A DNA stretch of 20,392 nucleotides from CAUTNH01 sp963543845 (GTDB lineage: Bacteria > Bacillota_I > Bacilli_A > Acholeplasmatales > Acholeplasmataceae): positions 1-20,392 of the forward strand of contig CAUUCL010000018.1 in the NCBI GenBank assembly GCA_963543845.1, in the 5' to 3' direction. Below, in pieces: positions 7,066-14,472 of the stretch; positions within the stretch are counted from its first letter, which is position 1, and the number at the start of each line of letters is the position of its first letter. The position numbers and the translations under genes are program-made. Below the pieces are notes generated by a model that saw only the letters and a program-made list of their open reading frames with translations, did no database searches and was not told where the DNA came from.

Positions 7066-7657
7066 ACATTGATGATTGAAAGTAAACTCTTAATTTTAAA
7101 TTATCCTTTAATGTGTTTCTTACAGGATATGCGCTTCCTTCTTCAGGATAGATAATATTATTAGGATTAGAAAATAAAAGTTTCACAAGCTTATGATAAT
7201 AATTGCTTGGTCCAAGGCGATATGCCTTTTTAACTAATTTTTCATCAAATATTAAATCTCCCATAAAAAACATATTATTTATTGCCACAAGCAATCTTCC
7301 TGATGCTTCTTCTTCTACAACTGGAATAAGTCTAACATTAAGCTCTGGCAAATTTATACCAATTACATCCTTAACAAATATAAATCTTATCATTGATAAG
7401 TTCATAACACCTGCAATCTTATTTACATAAGTACCATTTGTATTAGATATATAAACAGGAACATCCCCAAATGCTGCAATCAGCGGTAAAGAGTTAGTTT
7501 GGACCTTAGTTAAAAAAATAGCCTTTAGACTATTTGAACCAATAGCATTTCTAATTGATTGGAAATCTCCCTTTGGATCAACTAAAAATGAACTGTCAAG
7601 ATGGTTTATGATATATCCTTTTGCTCCTCTTTTATCCTTAAGTGCGAATACTGTCAT
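7064..7657 (-). CDS. Metallo-beta-lactamase-fold protein lacking metal ligands (probable pseudoenzyme)
   Basis: This 197-aa protein has the outline of a glyoxalase II-type hydrolase: VDP near residue 27, an IFLT strand before the first metal site, MGDLIF (132-137) matching the GDxLF motif, and a terminal YPEEGSAYP where active enzymes have PGHG. The HxHxDH signature is replaced by K51-V-Q53-T-N55-S56, and the later histidines are replaced by Glu near residues 117 and 173. Only D134 remains. It is therefore probably not a metal hydrolase and may be a binding or structural protein. It follows rpmG by 2 bases and uses a weak GAGAAA inside the rpmG tail. The fold assignment rests on motif order and is moderately sure. 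Confidence 0.7.
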   Translation of the reverse strand: MTVFALKDKRGAKGYIINHLDSSFLVDPKGDFQSIRNAIGSNSLKAIFLTKVQTNSLPLIAAFGDVPVYISNTNGTYVNKIAGVMNLSMIRFIFVKDVIGINLPELNVRLIPVVEEEASGRLLVAINNMFFMGDLIFDEKLVKKAYRLGPSNYYHKLVKLLFSNPNNIIYPEEGSAYPVRNTLKDNLKLRVYFQSSM

Positions 7658-7659
7658 TA

Positions 7660-7809
7660 TTATTTTTTCTCTTTATGTAATGTGATTTTTCTTTGTTTTG
7701 GGCAATATTTTTTCATTGCCAATGGTTCAGTTACAGTTTTTTTATTTCTATCAGTATAATAATTTTCACTATTACACTCACTGCATACAAGTTTTACGAA
7801 AGTTCTCAT
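7660..7809 (-). CDS. rpmG: 50S ribosomal protein L33
   Basis: This 49-aa protein begins MRTFVKLVCSEC and continues through NYYTDRNKK to KKYCPKQRKITLHKEKK, the standard L33 pattern. It is a component of the large ribosomal subunit. The first zinc pair is present (C9, C12), but the second is C36-x2-Q39, so the fourth ligand is lost. Several Bacilli L33 copies also vary here, so it may be an intermediate between zinc-binding and zinc-free forms. ATG 7809 has GGCGAGGAG about 8 bases upstream and a good promoter about 30 bases away. The next gene starts 2 bases after its stop, so the two are co-transcribed. Confidence 0.93.
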   Translation of the reverse strand: MRTFVKLVCSECNSENYYTDRNKKTVTEPLAMKKYCPKQRKITLHKEKK

Positions 7810-7840
7810 AAAATCACTCCTCGCCTTTCATACTATATAA

Positions 7841-7868
7841 ATTTTAGCATAATAATTCTTTTTTTCAA
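7841..7868 (-). promoter_or_regulatory. Promoter of rpmG operon
   Basis: TTGAAA (7868-7863), a 16-base spacer, and TAAAAT (7846-7841) preceded by TGC form a -35 plus extended -10 pair on the minus strand. Transcription would begin near 7834, about 25 bases before the rpmG start codon. Confidence 0.7.
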
Positions 7869-7922
7869 TTTTTATTGCTTAAATTTAAAATTTTGATACA
7901 TTTTGTAATATTTTATAAATAA

Positions 7923-8013
7923 TGGCGGAGCAGGAGAGATTCGAACTCTCGCGACGATTTCTCATCCTAACGCGTTAGCAGTGCGTCCTCTTCGGCCTCT
8001 TGAGTACTGCTCC
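7923..8013 (-). tRNA. tRNA-Ser(GCT)
   Basis: This is a class II tRNA with the long variable arm typical of serine. The acceptor stem GGAGCAG (8013-8007) pairs perfectly with CTGCTCC (7933-7927), and the discriminator G plus an encoded CCA occupies 7926-7923. The anticodon loop CTGCTAA (7981-7975) gives anticodon GCT, reading AGC and AGT codons. The T arm contains the usual GTTCGAATC. It lies between tex and rpmG, with only a hairpin and about 30 bases separating it from the tex stop, so no separate promoter is evident. Confidence 0.96.
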
Positions 8014-8017
8014 GATT

Positions 8018-8038
8018 AAGCATACACTATGTATGCTT
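8018..8038. other. Hairpin between tex and tRNA-Ser
   Basis: A perfect 8-bp inverted repeat AAGCATAC/GTATGCTT (8018-8025 with 8031-8038) can be extended by one pair, leaving a 3-base loop. On the minus strand only TT precedes AATC, so it is a poor intrinsic terminator. The T-rich side is on the plus strand, where no transcript ends. It may instead be a weak tex terminator or a processing boundary in a tex-tRNA transcript. Confidence 0.6.
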
Positions 8039-8045
8039 TATTTTA

Positions 8046-10232
8046 TTATTCTTGATTTATAAAATCTTTATCCATTGCAAGACCGACTTTTTCTTTTTTC
8101 TCGTCAATATTTAATACATAAACCTTAACAATATCACCAACATGTAAAACATCACTTGGATGTTTTATATATCTTTTAGCAATTTTAGAAATGTGTAAAA
8201 GTCCATCTTCATGAAGTCCAATATCAATAAATGCTCCAAAGTCAACTACATTTCTAACAGTTCCTTCAAGTTCCATTCCGATTTTTAAATCAGCTAATGT
8301 TAAAATATCTGATTTTAAAATTGGTTGTGGAAATTCATCTCTTGGATCACGTAGTGGTGCGATGAATGCATCAATAATATCTGAAAAAGTATACTTATCA
8401 ATTCCCATTTCATTAGCAACTTTTTCTCTATTTATTCCCTCTGCTATTTCAGCCATTTCAGGTTTACCTAGCATTTGTTTAGTTATATTAAATTTTGCCA
8501 TAATTTTCTTAGCAACATCATAACTTTCAGGGTGAATACTTGTCATATCTAATATCTCATCACCATCAGTAATTCTTAAAAATCCAATTGCTTGCTCATA
8601 AGTTTTCCCGCCAAGACTTGATACTTTTAATAAATCTTTACGGTTGTTAAACTTTCCGCCTTCTTCTCTTTGCCTTACAATTGCATCAGCTGCTTTTTTA
8701 TTTAAGCCTGATACATACATTAAAAGGGCTTGGCTTGCTGTGTTAACATTAACACCAACTTGGTTAACGGCTTGTGTTACTACAAAGTTAAGCGATTCTG
8801 ATAACTTCTTTTGTGTAACATCGTGTTGATATTGACCAACACCGATTGATTTTGGATCAATTTTTACAAGTTCACTTAGTGGGTCTTGCAATCTTCTTGC
8901 AATTGATGCAGCTGATCTTTGCTCAACTGATAAATCCGGAAACTCTCTTTGCGCTTCAGGACCTGCTGAGTAAACTGATGCACCTGCTTCATTAACTATT
9001 ACATATTTGGTATTTTTTAAATTGGCCTCTTTTAATAATCCTGCGATAAACTTTTCAGTCTCTCTTGATGCAGTTCCATTTCCAATTGAAATAAGTTCAA
9101 TGTTATATTGGTTGATTATTTTAATAACTTTAGTTTTAGCCTCAGCAATTTTATCATCACCATGGATGATAGGATAAATTACATCAATTCCTAAAACTTT
9201 TCCTTCTCTGTCAACTATTGCAAGTTTACATCCTGTTCTAAATGCTGGGTCAACGCCTAGCACCATCTTACCTTTTAAAGGTGGTTGAAGTAAAAGCTTT
9301 TGCAGATTTATTGAAAAAACGTTTATAGCCTGCTCTTCTGATGTTTCAGTAAGTTCTGCTCTAATTTCTCTTTCAATACTTGGATAAATTAATCTTTTTA
9401 AAGAATCATCAATTGCCTCAATAATGTATGGAGTTGCTGTTGAATCAAATTTTTTAATAAAGTTTTTCTTAAGATAATCAAACATAACTTCTTGATCAAT
9501 TTTAATTGATACTGTTATTACCTTTTCTTTTTCAGCTCTATTTATCGCAAGTACTCTATGAGGTTTAATCTTATTAACTGGCTCTTGGTATTCATAGTAA
9601 TTCTCATATACTAACTTTTCATCTTCAGCATCTTTTTTCTTAGTAGAATTTATAATTCCGCCCTCGTATAATATCTCTCTTAAATCTTTACGATACTCAG
9701 GCTTATCTGAAACAATTTCCGCAATAATATATTTAGCACCTTGAATAACTTCATCAATATTTTTACAAGGTTTTGCAGGAGCTTCAACTTTAATATTTAC
9801 ATACTTTTCAGCCTCTTTTAAAACATCAGAGTTTGGGTATGTTAAAAGCCATTCTGCAAAAGGTTTTAAACCTTGCTTAATTGCCTCAGTTGCTTTTGTT
9901 TTCTTTTTATCTTTAAAAGGACGATATAAATCTTCAACTTCCACAAGCTTAGTAGCCTTTAATATTTCAGCTTTTAACTCTGGTGTTAACATTCCTTTTT
10001 CATCAATTAGTCTTATAACATCTTCTTTCCTTTGGAAAAGATTATTTTGATATACCCATTCATTGTTAATGGCATTTATTTGGTCCTCATCAAGACCACC
10101 TGTTGCCTCTTTACGGTATCTTGCAATAAATGGTACTGTGTTATCTTCTGCTAAAAGTGTTACAACAGTTATTACTTGTTTTTCTTTAATACCTAAATTT
10201 TGCGCTATTTCTTTAATTATTAGTTCATTCAT
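8046..10232 (-). CDS. tex: Tex-family RNA-binding transcription accessory protein
   Basis: This 728-aa protein is close to the usual Tex length. It starts with the typical helical Tex N-terminus, including the conserved VPFIARYRKEATGGLDE (33-49). Next come a YqgF/RNase H-like domain with GVDPAFRTG (326-334), helix-hairpin-helix segments at about 490-560 (including MYVSGLNKKAADAIV), and a C-terminal S1 RNA-binding domain at about 653-722. Tex proteins bind nucleic acid and associate with RNA polymerase or ribosomes; the exact role is not settled. ATG 10232 has AGGTGAT a few bases upstream, and the SD overlaps the TAG stop of the preceding membrane-protein gene. They form one transcription unit that may run into tRNA-Ser. 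Confidence 0.95.
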   Translation of the reverse strand: MNELIIKEIAQNLGIKEKQVITVVTLLAEDNTVPFIARYRKEATGGLDEDQINAINNEWVYQNNLFQRKEDVIRLIDEKGMLTPELKAEILKATKLVEVEDLYRPFKDKKKTKATEAIKQGLKPFAEWLLTYPNSDVLKEAEKYVNIKVEAPAKPCKNIDEVIQGAKYIIAEIVSDKPEYRKDLREILYEGGIINSTKKKDAEDEKLVYENYYEYQEPVNKIKPHRVLAINRAEKEKVITVSIKIDQEVMFDYLKKNFIKKFDSTATPYIIEAIDDSLKRLIYPSIEREIRAELTETSEEQAINVFSINLQKLLLQPPLKGKMVLGVDPAFRTGCKLAIVDREGKVLGIDVIYPIIHGDDKIAEAKTKVIKIINQYNIELISIGNGTASRETEKFIAGLLKEANLKNTKYVIVNEAGASVYSAGPEAQREFPDLSVEQRSAASIARRLQDPLSELVKIDPKSIGVGQYQHDVTQKKLSESLNFVVTQAVNQVGVNVNTASQALLMYVSGLNKKAADAIVRQREEGGKFNNRKDLLKVSSLGGKTYEQAIGFLRITDGDEILDMTSIHPESYDVAKKIMAKFNITKQMLGKPEMAEIAEGINREKVANEMGIDKYTFSDIIDAFIAPLRDPRDEFPQPILKSDILTLADLKIGMELEGTVRNVVDFGAFIDIGLHEDGLLHISKIAKRYIKHPSDVLHVGDIVKVYVLNIDEKKEKVGLAMDKDFINQE

Positions 10233-10240
10233 ATAATCAC

Positions 10241-10912
10241 CTATTTTAAAATCTCAGTCAATTTACCTTTTATCTTATCAAATTCAGTATAGTAACTTCC
10301 AATTCCGCTACTACTTCCTAGTGCATGTAAATTAGCTGAATCTACCTCAAGTAGGAAAAACTTCTTACTATCTATTTCATCAAGTAATTTTTTTAAATCT
10401 TCTTTTTCCTTTAACTCATCATCAGATTTAATAAGGTTAGATGATTTTATAAATTGTTTTACATTTTTTAAAAGTTTATCTTTTTCTTTAACTTTATCAA
10501 GATTAACCCCAACAAAGCCATAATTTCTCTTTTCTTTTTTAATGATATTTTTTACAGTTTCAATTACGCTCTTATCAACAGTTGAATCATAAAACATCAT
10601 ATAAGCCTTATCTTTATCAAATAATTCTTTTTTTGCCTCATCTGATAATTCTTGAAAACTTTTCTTATTAACTATTTTATCAAAAGCATCATGATCAATT
10701 AAAGTAATTTTGCTATCTTTTAATGGATCTAAAATTTCTTTGTCTTTTTTAACTTTATTCAAAATTAAAACCGTAATAATTGTTGTAAGAAGTGCAACAA
10801 GTAATACCGATAAGACAACTATTCCAAATATCGCAATTTTCCTTGCTCTTTGCTCTTGCTCAGGAGTAAGGTTTGTTTGTCTTTTATTTTTTTCTATTCT
10901 TTCATCCATCAT
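10241..10912 (-). CDS. Single-pass membrane protein of unknown function, co-transcribed with tex
   Basis: This 223-aa protein starts at ATG 10912. The longer frame opening with TTG at 10924 is unlikely, because GGAG at 10922-10919 overlaps that TTG and sits 6 bases before this ATG, as a Shine-Dalgarno sequence should. A short basic/Gln-rich cytoplasmic N-terminus is followed by one long transmembrane helix at about residues 24-51 and a charged outer domain of about 170 residues. That domain contains a segment around KAYMMFYDSTVDKS followed by a helix and GFVGVNL, which faintly resembles a thioredoxin-fold protein without the CxxC. I give this as speculation only. It has its own sigma-A-like promoter. 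Confidence 0.82.
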   Translation of the reverse strand: MMDERIEKNKRQTNLTPEQEQRARKIAIFGIVVLSVLLVALLTTIITVLILNKVKKDKEILDPLKDSKITLIDHDAFDKIVNKKSFQELSDEAKKELFDKDKAYMMFYDSTVDKSVIETVKNIIKKEKRNYGFVGVNLDKVKEKDKLLKNVKQFIKSSNLIKSDDELKEKEDLKKLLDEIDSKKFFLLEVDSANLHALGSSSGIGSYYTEFDKIKGKLTEILK

Positions 10913-10934
10913 AAATCGCTCCAATCAAGTAAAT

Positions 10935-10963
10935 ATTATAATAAATTTTACCTTTTTTTTCAA
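10935..10963 (-). promoter_or_regulatory. Promoter of the membrane protein-tex operon
   Basis: TTGAAA (10963-10958), a 17-base spacer and a perfect TATAAT (10940-10935) lie on the minus strand. The -35 box overlaps the TGA stop of whiA. Transcription would start near 10928, giving a leader of about 16 bases that still holds the GGAG at 10922-10919. Confidence 0.8.
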
Positions 10964-11892
10964 CTTTTACCCTTTAATAAATCATAAGTATGTAATATTT
11001 TGCTAATCCTGTGATTTAAACCCGATTTAGATAATTTCTTATCATACATATCATAGTATATCTCACATATCTCACTAAGACTACTTTCAGCGTTTGTTTT
11101 AAAAATATCGATAATCTCTTTTATTTTCTCGTTTTTTATTATATCCGATTCAACAGTTTCAAGATAATTTATAGCAGATAATATTTTATTGTTTTTTGTT
11201 AAAATCTTTTTTTGATTTGCTATTTCACAGTTTAAAAGCCTATTTATAGAATTGTTTATATCTCTTTTAATTCTTAAATCCTCAAAGTAAAACAGCTGTT
11301 TATTAGCACCAACTAATCTTAAAAAATCGGCTATTTTTTCTGCTTCCTTTAAATATGTAATATAGCCATTTCTTCTTTTTATAATCTTTGAATTTAAATT
11401 AAAAGCATTCATCATTCTTTGAATAAAAATAACGTCTTCTTTGCTATTTGCAAATATTTCAAGATGATACTCAGCATTTTCTGGTGAGTTTACAGAACCA
11501 CTTGACAAAAACGCACCTCTAAGATATGCTCTTTTTTCACTTTGATCATTTGTTAAAAAATCTTTTTCATCACTTAATCTATCAATTAAGCCATGTTCAC
11601 TAATAATTTTTTGAACTTCCGTATTTACTGTTATTTTTATATTAGTCTTAGTCGTTAGTTTTTTCTCTTTTAAAAACTCAAGATCAGTTTTAGCAGGATA
11701 TAAAATTTTTAAAATTTTCAAAAACCTTCTTGCGACAAGCGGAGTTTTAGTTTTAAATACTATAACCTCGCTGTCATTAAATTTTTCAACATTACTATTT
11801 AAATGCAAAAAAGCCAGCATTTCTGCTAGCATTTCTTCCTCCGATGAGGAAATATTTGAAATTTCTTCTTTTAACTCTTTTGAAAAACTCAC
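10960..11892 (-). CDS. whiA: WhiA family DNA-binding protein
   Basis: This 310-aa protein is WhiA, which in Bacillota is linked to cell division and chromosome segregation. It starts with the canonical MSFSKELKEEI, contains the homing endonuclease-like LAGLIDADG domain (RAYLRGAFLSSGSVNSP near residues 122-138, then YHLEI), and ends in a helix-turn-helix (SLSEICEIYYDMYDKKLSKSGLNHRI). The length is normal. The start codon is GTG 11892, overlapping the trxB stop (GTGA), with no clear Shine-Dalgarno sequence, so translational coupling to trxB is likely. In B. subtilis two genes (yvcJ/rapZ-like and yvcK) lie between trxB and whiA; here they are missing. The stop codon is part of the next promoter, leaving no room for a terminator. 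Confidence 0.95.
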   Translation of the reverse strand: MSFSKELKEEISNISSSEEEMLAEMLAFLHLNSNVEKFNDSEVIVFKTKTPLVARRFLKILKILYPAKTDLEFLKEKKLTTKTNIKITVNTEVQKIISEHGLIDRLSDEKDFLTNDQSEKRAYLRGAFLSSGSVNSPENAEYHLEIFANSKEDVIFIQRMMNAFNLNSKIIKRRNGYITYLKEAEKIADFLRLVGANKQLFYFEDLRIKRDINNSINRLLNCEIANQKKILTKNNKILSAINYLETVESDIIKNEKIKEIIDIFKTNAESSLSEICEIYYDMYDKKLSKSGLNHRISKILHTYDLLKGKS

Positions 11893-12797
11893 TTATTTTT
11901 TAAATAATCCATTACTGAAAAAGCTGCTAATGCTCCATCTGATGTTGCTGTTATTATTTGTCTTTTCTCTTTTTCAATACAATCTCCACATGAAAATAAT
12001 CCTGGTATTTTAGTTTTCATATCTGAATTAGCAGGAATATATCCATCTTTATTTAATATATCACCCTCTAAAAAACTTGTTGCTGGAATATGACCGATAT
12101 ATACAAATGCTCCTTGGATATCTAAATATTTCACATTTTCATTTTCTTTAAACGATACTTTATTAAGTAAAAAATTGCTATCTTTAAAAAACTCTAAAAC
12201 CTCAACATTATTAAAAATTTTAATATTTTTCTTTTTGACTATCTCATTTAAAGTTACTTGCTCGCAAAAAATATCACCTGATCTATTTAAAATTGTGACA
12301 CTTTTAGCAATATTGCTTAAATAAAGCGCTGCCTCACAAGATGCGATTCCACCGCCAATAACTGCTACATCAAGACCTTTATATAAAGATCCATCGCAGT
12401 ATGCACAATAACTTATTCCAGAACCCAAAAGTTCTTTTTCGCCTTTTAAATTTAAAAGTTTAGGCTTTGCTCCTGTTGATATAATCACAGTTTTTGCTGT
12501 ATACTTACCATTTTTTGTAAAAACATTAAATAAGTCTTTATCTTTTTCTAATTTAACTACCTCATCATATACAATTTCAATATTATTTTCTAAAAGATGA
12601 TTTTTAAATTTTTCACCTAAAGATACTCCATCAATTTTACTAAAGGCAGGGTAGTTTTCAACAAGACCAGCTGATAAAACCTGACCACCTACTGCTTTTT
12701 TTTCTATAACTAAAATATTTAAATTTGCTCTTTTAAGATATATTGAAGCAGCAACTCCCGCAGGACCTGCTCCGATTATAATACTATCTAATATCAT
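11889..12797 (-). CDS. trxB: Thioredoxin reductase-like flavoprotein
   Basis: This 302-aa protein has the low-molecular-weight thioredoxin reductase layout: FAD motif GAGPAG (9-14), the redox dithiol C131-A-Y-C134-D, the second nucleotide motif GGGIAS (148-153) and the C-terminal FAD segment (FSCGDC). It would normally reduce thioredoxin with NADPH. However, the NADPH-2'-phosphate motif HRRxxxR of typical enzymes reads N171-R-S-G-D-I-F-C178, and GGGDSA reads GGGIAS. NADPH preference is therefore doubtful; NADH use or another reductant, as in ferredoxin/flavin-type TrxR variants, is possible. ATG 12797 has GAGGGG 8 bases upstream and lies 14 bases inside the lgt-ppaX gene. It overlaps whiA by 4 bases. 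Confidence 0.88.
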   Translation of the reverse strand: MILDSIIIGAGPAGVAASIYLKRANLNILVIEKKAVGGQVLSAGLVENYPAFSKIDGVSLGEKFKNHLLENNIEIVYDEVVKLEKDKDLFNVFTKNGKYTAKTVIISTGAKPKLLNLKGEKELLGSGISYCAYCDGSLYKGLDVAVIGGGIASCEAALYLSNIAKSVTILNRSGDIFCEQVTLNEIVKKKNIKIFNNVEVLEFFKDSNFLLNKVSFKENENVKYLDIQGAFVYIGHIPATSFLEGDILNKDGYIPANSDMKTKIPGLFSCGDCIEKEKRQIITATSDGALAAFSVMDYLKNK

Positions 12798-14472
12798 AAT
12801 TTATCCCCTCTACAATAGATGCAACTTCTAAAAGATTAAAGCAAACATTAGTTGGATTTTCTAAAATTGCTTTATCAATATTTTTAGAATATGCAACTGC
12901 AACAGATCTTATTTTAGCAGAATTTGCAGCCTTTATATCAGTTGCATTATCTCCTATAAAAATAGCATTTTCTTTTTTAATATTTAAATTTTTAATAGCA
13001 TAATTTATTGGATCTGGATTTGGTTTTTTTAATTTTGTTGTATCTTGCGAGACAACTATATCAAATAATTCATAAACACCCATTAGTTTTAATCCATCAA
13101 CCACAATACTATCTTTTTTACTTGAAACAATTCCAAGCTTATATCCTTTAGCCTTTAGTATATAAACTACTGCCTTTGCAAACTTAAAAGATTTAACCAT
13201 TTCTTTATTATGAACCTTAGACATTTCAAGACGATAATCTGAGATTGATTTATCTATTAAATCTAAATCTGTTGTATACTTTCCAAATGTCTCATTTAAA
13301 GTAGGTCCTAAAAAGGAAATATACTCATCCTCAGTTAAATCATCTTTATTAAAATTTTGGCTAAATACTTTCTTATAGCAATGTCTTATAATTTTTTCAG
13401 TATCAAGAAGTGTTCCATCAAGGTCAAAAAGTACAGTATTTACACCATCATTTGAGGCAAGGTCATGAACTGCTTCATCAAAATAATATGGTATTACCTT
13501 ATTTTTCTTTTTAGCAATAATTCTTCTTATAACATAAACGCTAAGTGAAATTGTAAAATATACAATAAACTGAGGCCATGTATTAACCGCAACACCACCT
13601 ACCATTAACTGGTCTGTCCTTAATGGTTCAATAATAAATCCTCTCATAAGGGAGTAGTAAAATAAGTATATACAAAACATATCACCGACTTTTAAAACTC
13701 TCATTCTGCGATAGATTAAAAAAGATATTAAAAGTAAAAAGTTAAAAAATATTTCATATAAGAATGTTGGGTGAAACCAAGATGGCTGTGCTATACCATT
13801 TTCAAATTTCATCTGATGCCAGATAAATGGTGCGATTCCCTTTGGAACATATCCTCCAACCTCACTAATTAAACCACCGTGTGCTTCTTGGTTAAAAAAG
13901 TTTCCCCATCTACCAAAGATTTGACCAATTAAAAAACCAATAACAATTAAATCAAGTATTTTAAAAAGATCATACTTTAACCACTTTTTAAATAAAATAG
14001 CACTTAAAACAGCTCCAATAAATGCTCCGTGGATTGATAGTCCACCTTTTGTAATATCAATAACTGCTCTAAATGAATTATATCCCGACTTATCAGGGTC
14101 AAATGCTACATAATATAATCTAGATGTTAAAATTGCAATTGGAATAATAACTAAAAGACCTGTTGATACTTTATCTTTATCTATTCCTAATTTTTTTATC
14201 TCATAAAAAGCCATTACTGCCGCAAAGATAATTCCAGTTAAAATAAATACTGCATACCATTTAACAGTTAAACTACCAAGTTTAAAAGCATAATCACGAT
14301 ATGGCTGGCTTTTTAAACTAAGACCTTTTGATGCTGTGTTAAATCCTCTTGTTGCAATTGCAATTAAAATGATACAAACAAATGCTGCTGAAAGCCAGAT
14401 TAAAACTTCTTTATAGTATTTAAAAAATCCTATTTTAAACTTTTGACCAAAAGTCATTTTATTCATCTTCAT
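12784..14472 (-). CDS. lgt: Lgt-PpaX fusion: prolipoprotein diacylglyceryl transferase with C-terminal HAD phosphatase
   Basis: This 562-aa protein joins two enzymes. Residues about 45-330 are Lgt, the multi-spanning membrane enzyme that puts diacylglycerol on the lipobox cysteine. It has HG at 148-149, the signature GRWGNFFNQEAHGG (187-200) with the conserved Arg, Asn and Glu, and a late IIEPLR. Residues 341-562 are a HAD hydrolase: DLDGTLLD (350-357), motif II serine in IVSSK (448-452), KKPNP, and GDNATD (507-512). The HAD part matches PpaX, encoded separately after lgt in Bacillus. The start is ATG 14472 with AGGAG 6 bases upstream; a TTG at 14535, lying within hprK, is less likely. An extra N-terminal helix (about residues 22-42) precedes the Lgt core. 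It overlaps hprK by 14 bases. Confidence 0.88.
   Translation of the reverse strand: MKMNKMTFGQKFKIGFFKYYKEVLIWLSAAFVCIILIAIATRGFNTASKGLSLKSQPYRDYAFKLGSLTVKWYAVFILTGIIFAAVMAFYEIKKLGIDKDKVSTGLLVIIPIAILTSRLYYVAFDPDKSGYNSFRAVIDITKGGLSIHGAFIGAVLSAILFKKWLKYDLFKILDLIVIGFLIGQIFGRWGNFFNQEAHGGLISEVGGYVPKGIAPFIWHQMKFENGIAQPSWFHPTFLYEIFFNFLLLISFLIYRRMRVLKVGDMFCIYLFYYSLMRGFIIEPLRTDQLMVGGVAVNTWPQFIVYFTISLSVYVIRRIIAKKKNKVIPYYFDEAVHDLASNDGVNTVLFDLDGTLLDTEKIIRHCYKKVFSQNFNKDDLTEDEYISFLGPTLNETFGKYTTDLDLIDKSISDYRLEMSKVHNKEMVKSFKFAKAVVYILKAKGYKLGIVSSKKDSIVVDGLKLMGVYELFDIVVSQDTTKLKKPNPDPINYAIKNLNIKKENAIFIGDNATDIKAANSAKIRSVAVAYSKNIDKAILENPTNVCFNLLEVASIVEGINYDIR

Noticed and set aside
7693..7896. Plus-strand open frame of 67 codons
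   Set aside because: It is antisense to rpmG (L33), which has a perfect family match, a ribosome-binding site and a promoter on the minus strand.
10913..10924. Longer N-terminus of the tex-operon membrane protein from TTG
   Set aside because: This stretch overlaps the Shine-Dalgarno GGAG that serves the ATG at 10912.
10710..11006. Plus-strand hydrophobic open frame across the tex-operon promoter
   Set aside because: The hydrophobicity is the reverse complement of A-rich minus-strand coding sequence; it overlaps two real genes and a strong opposing promoter.
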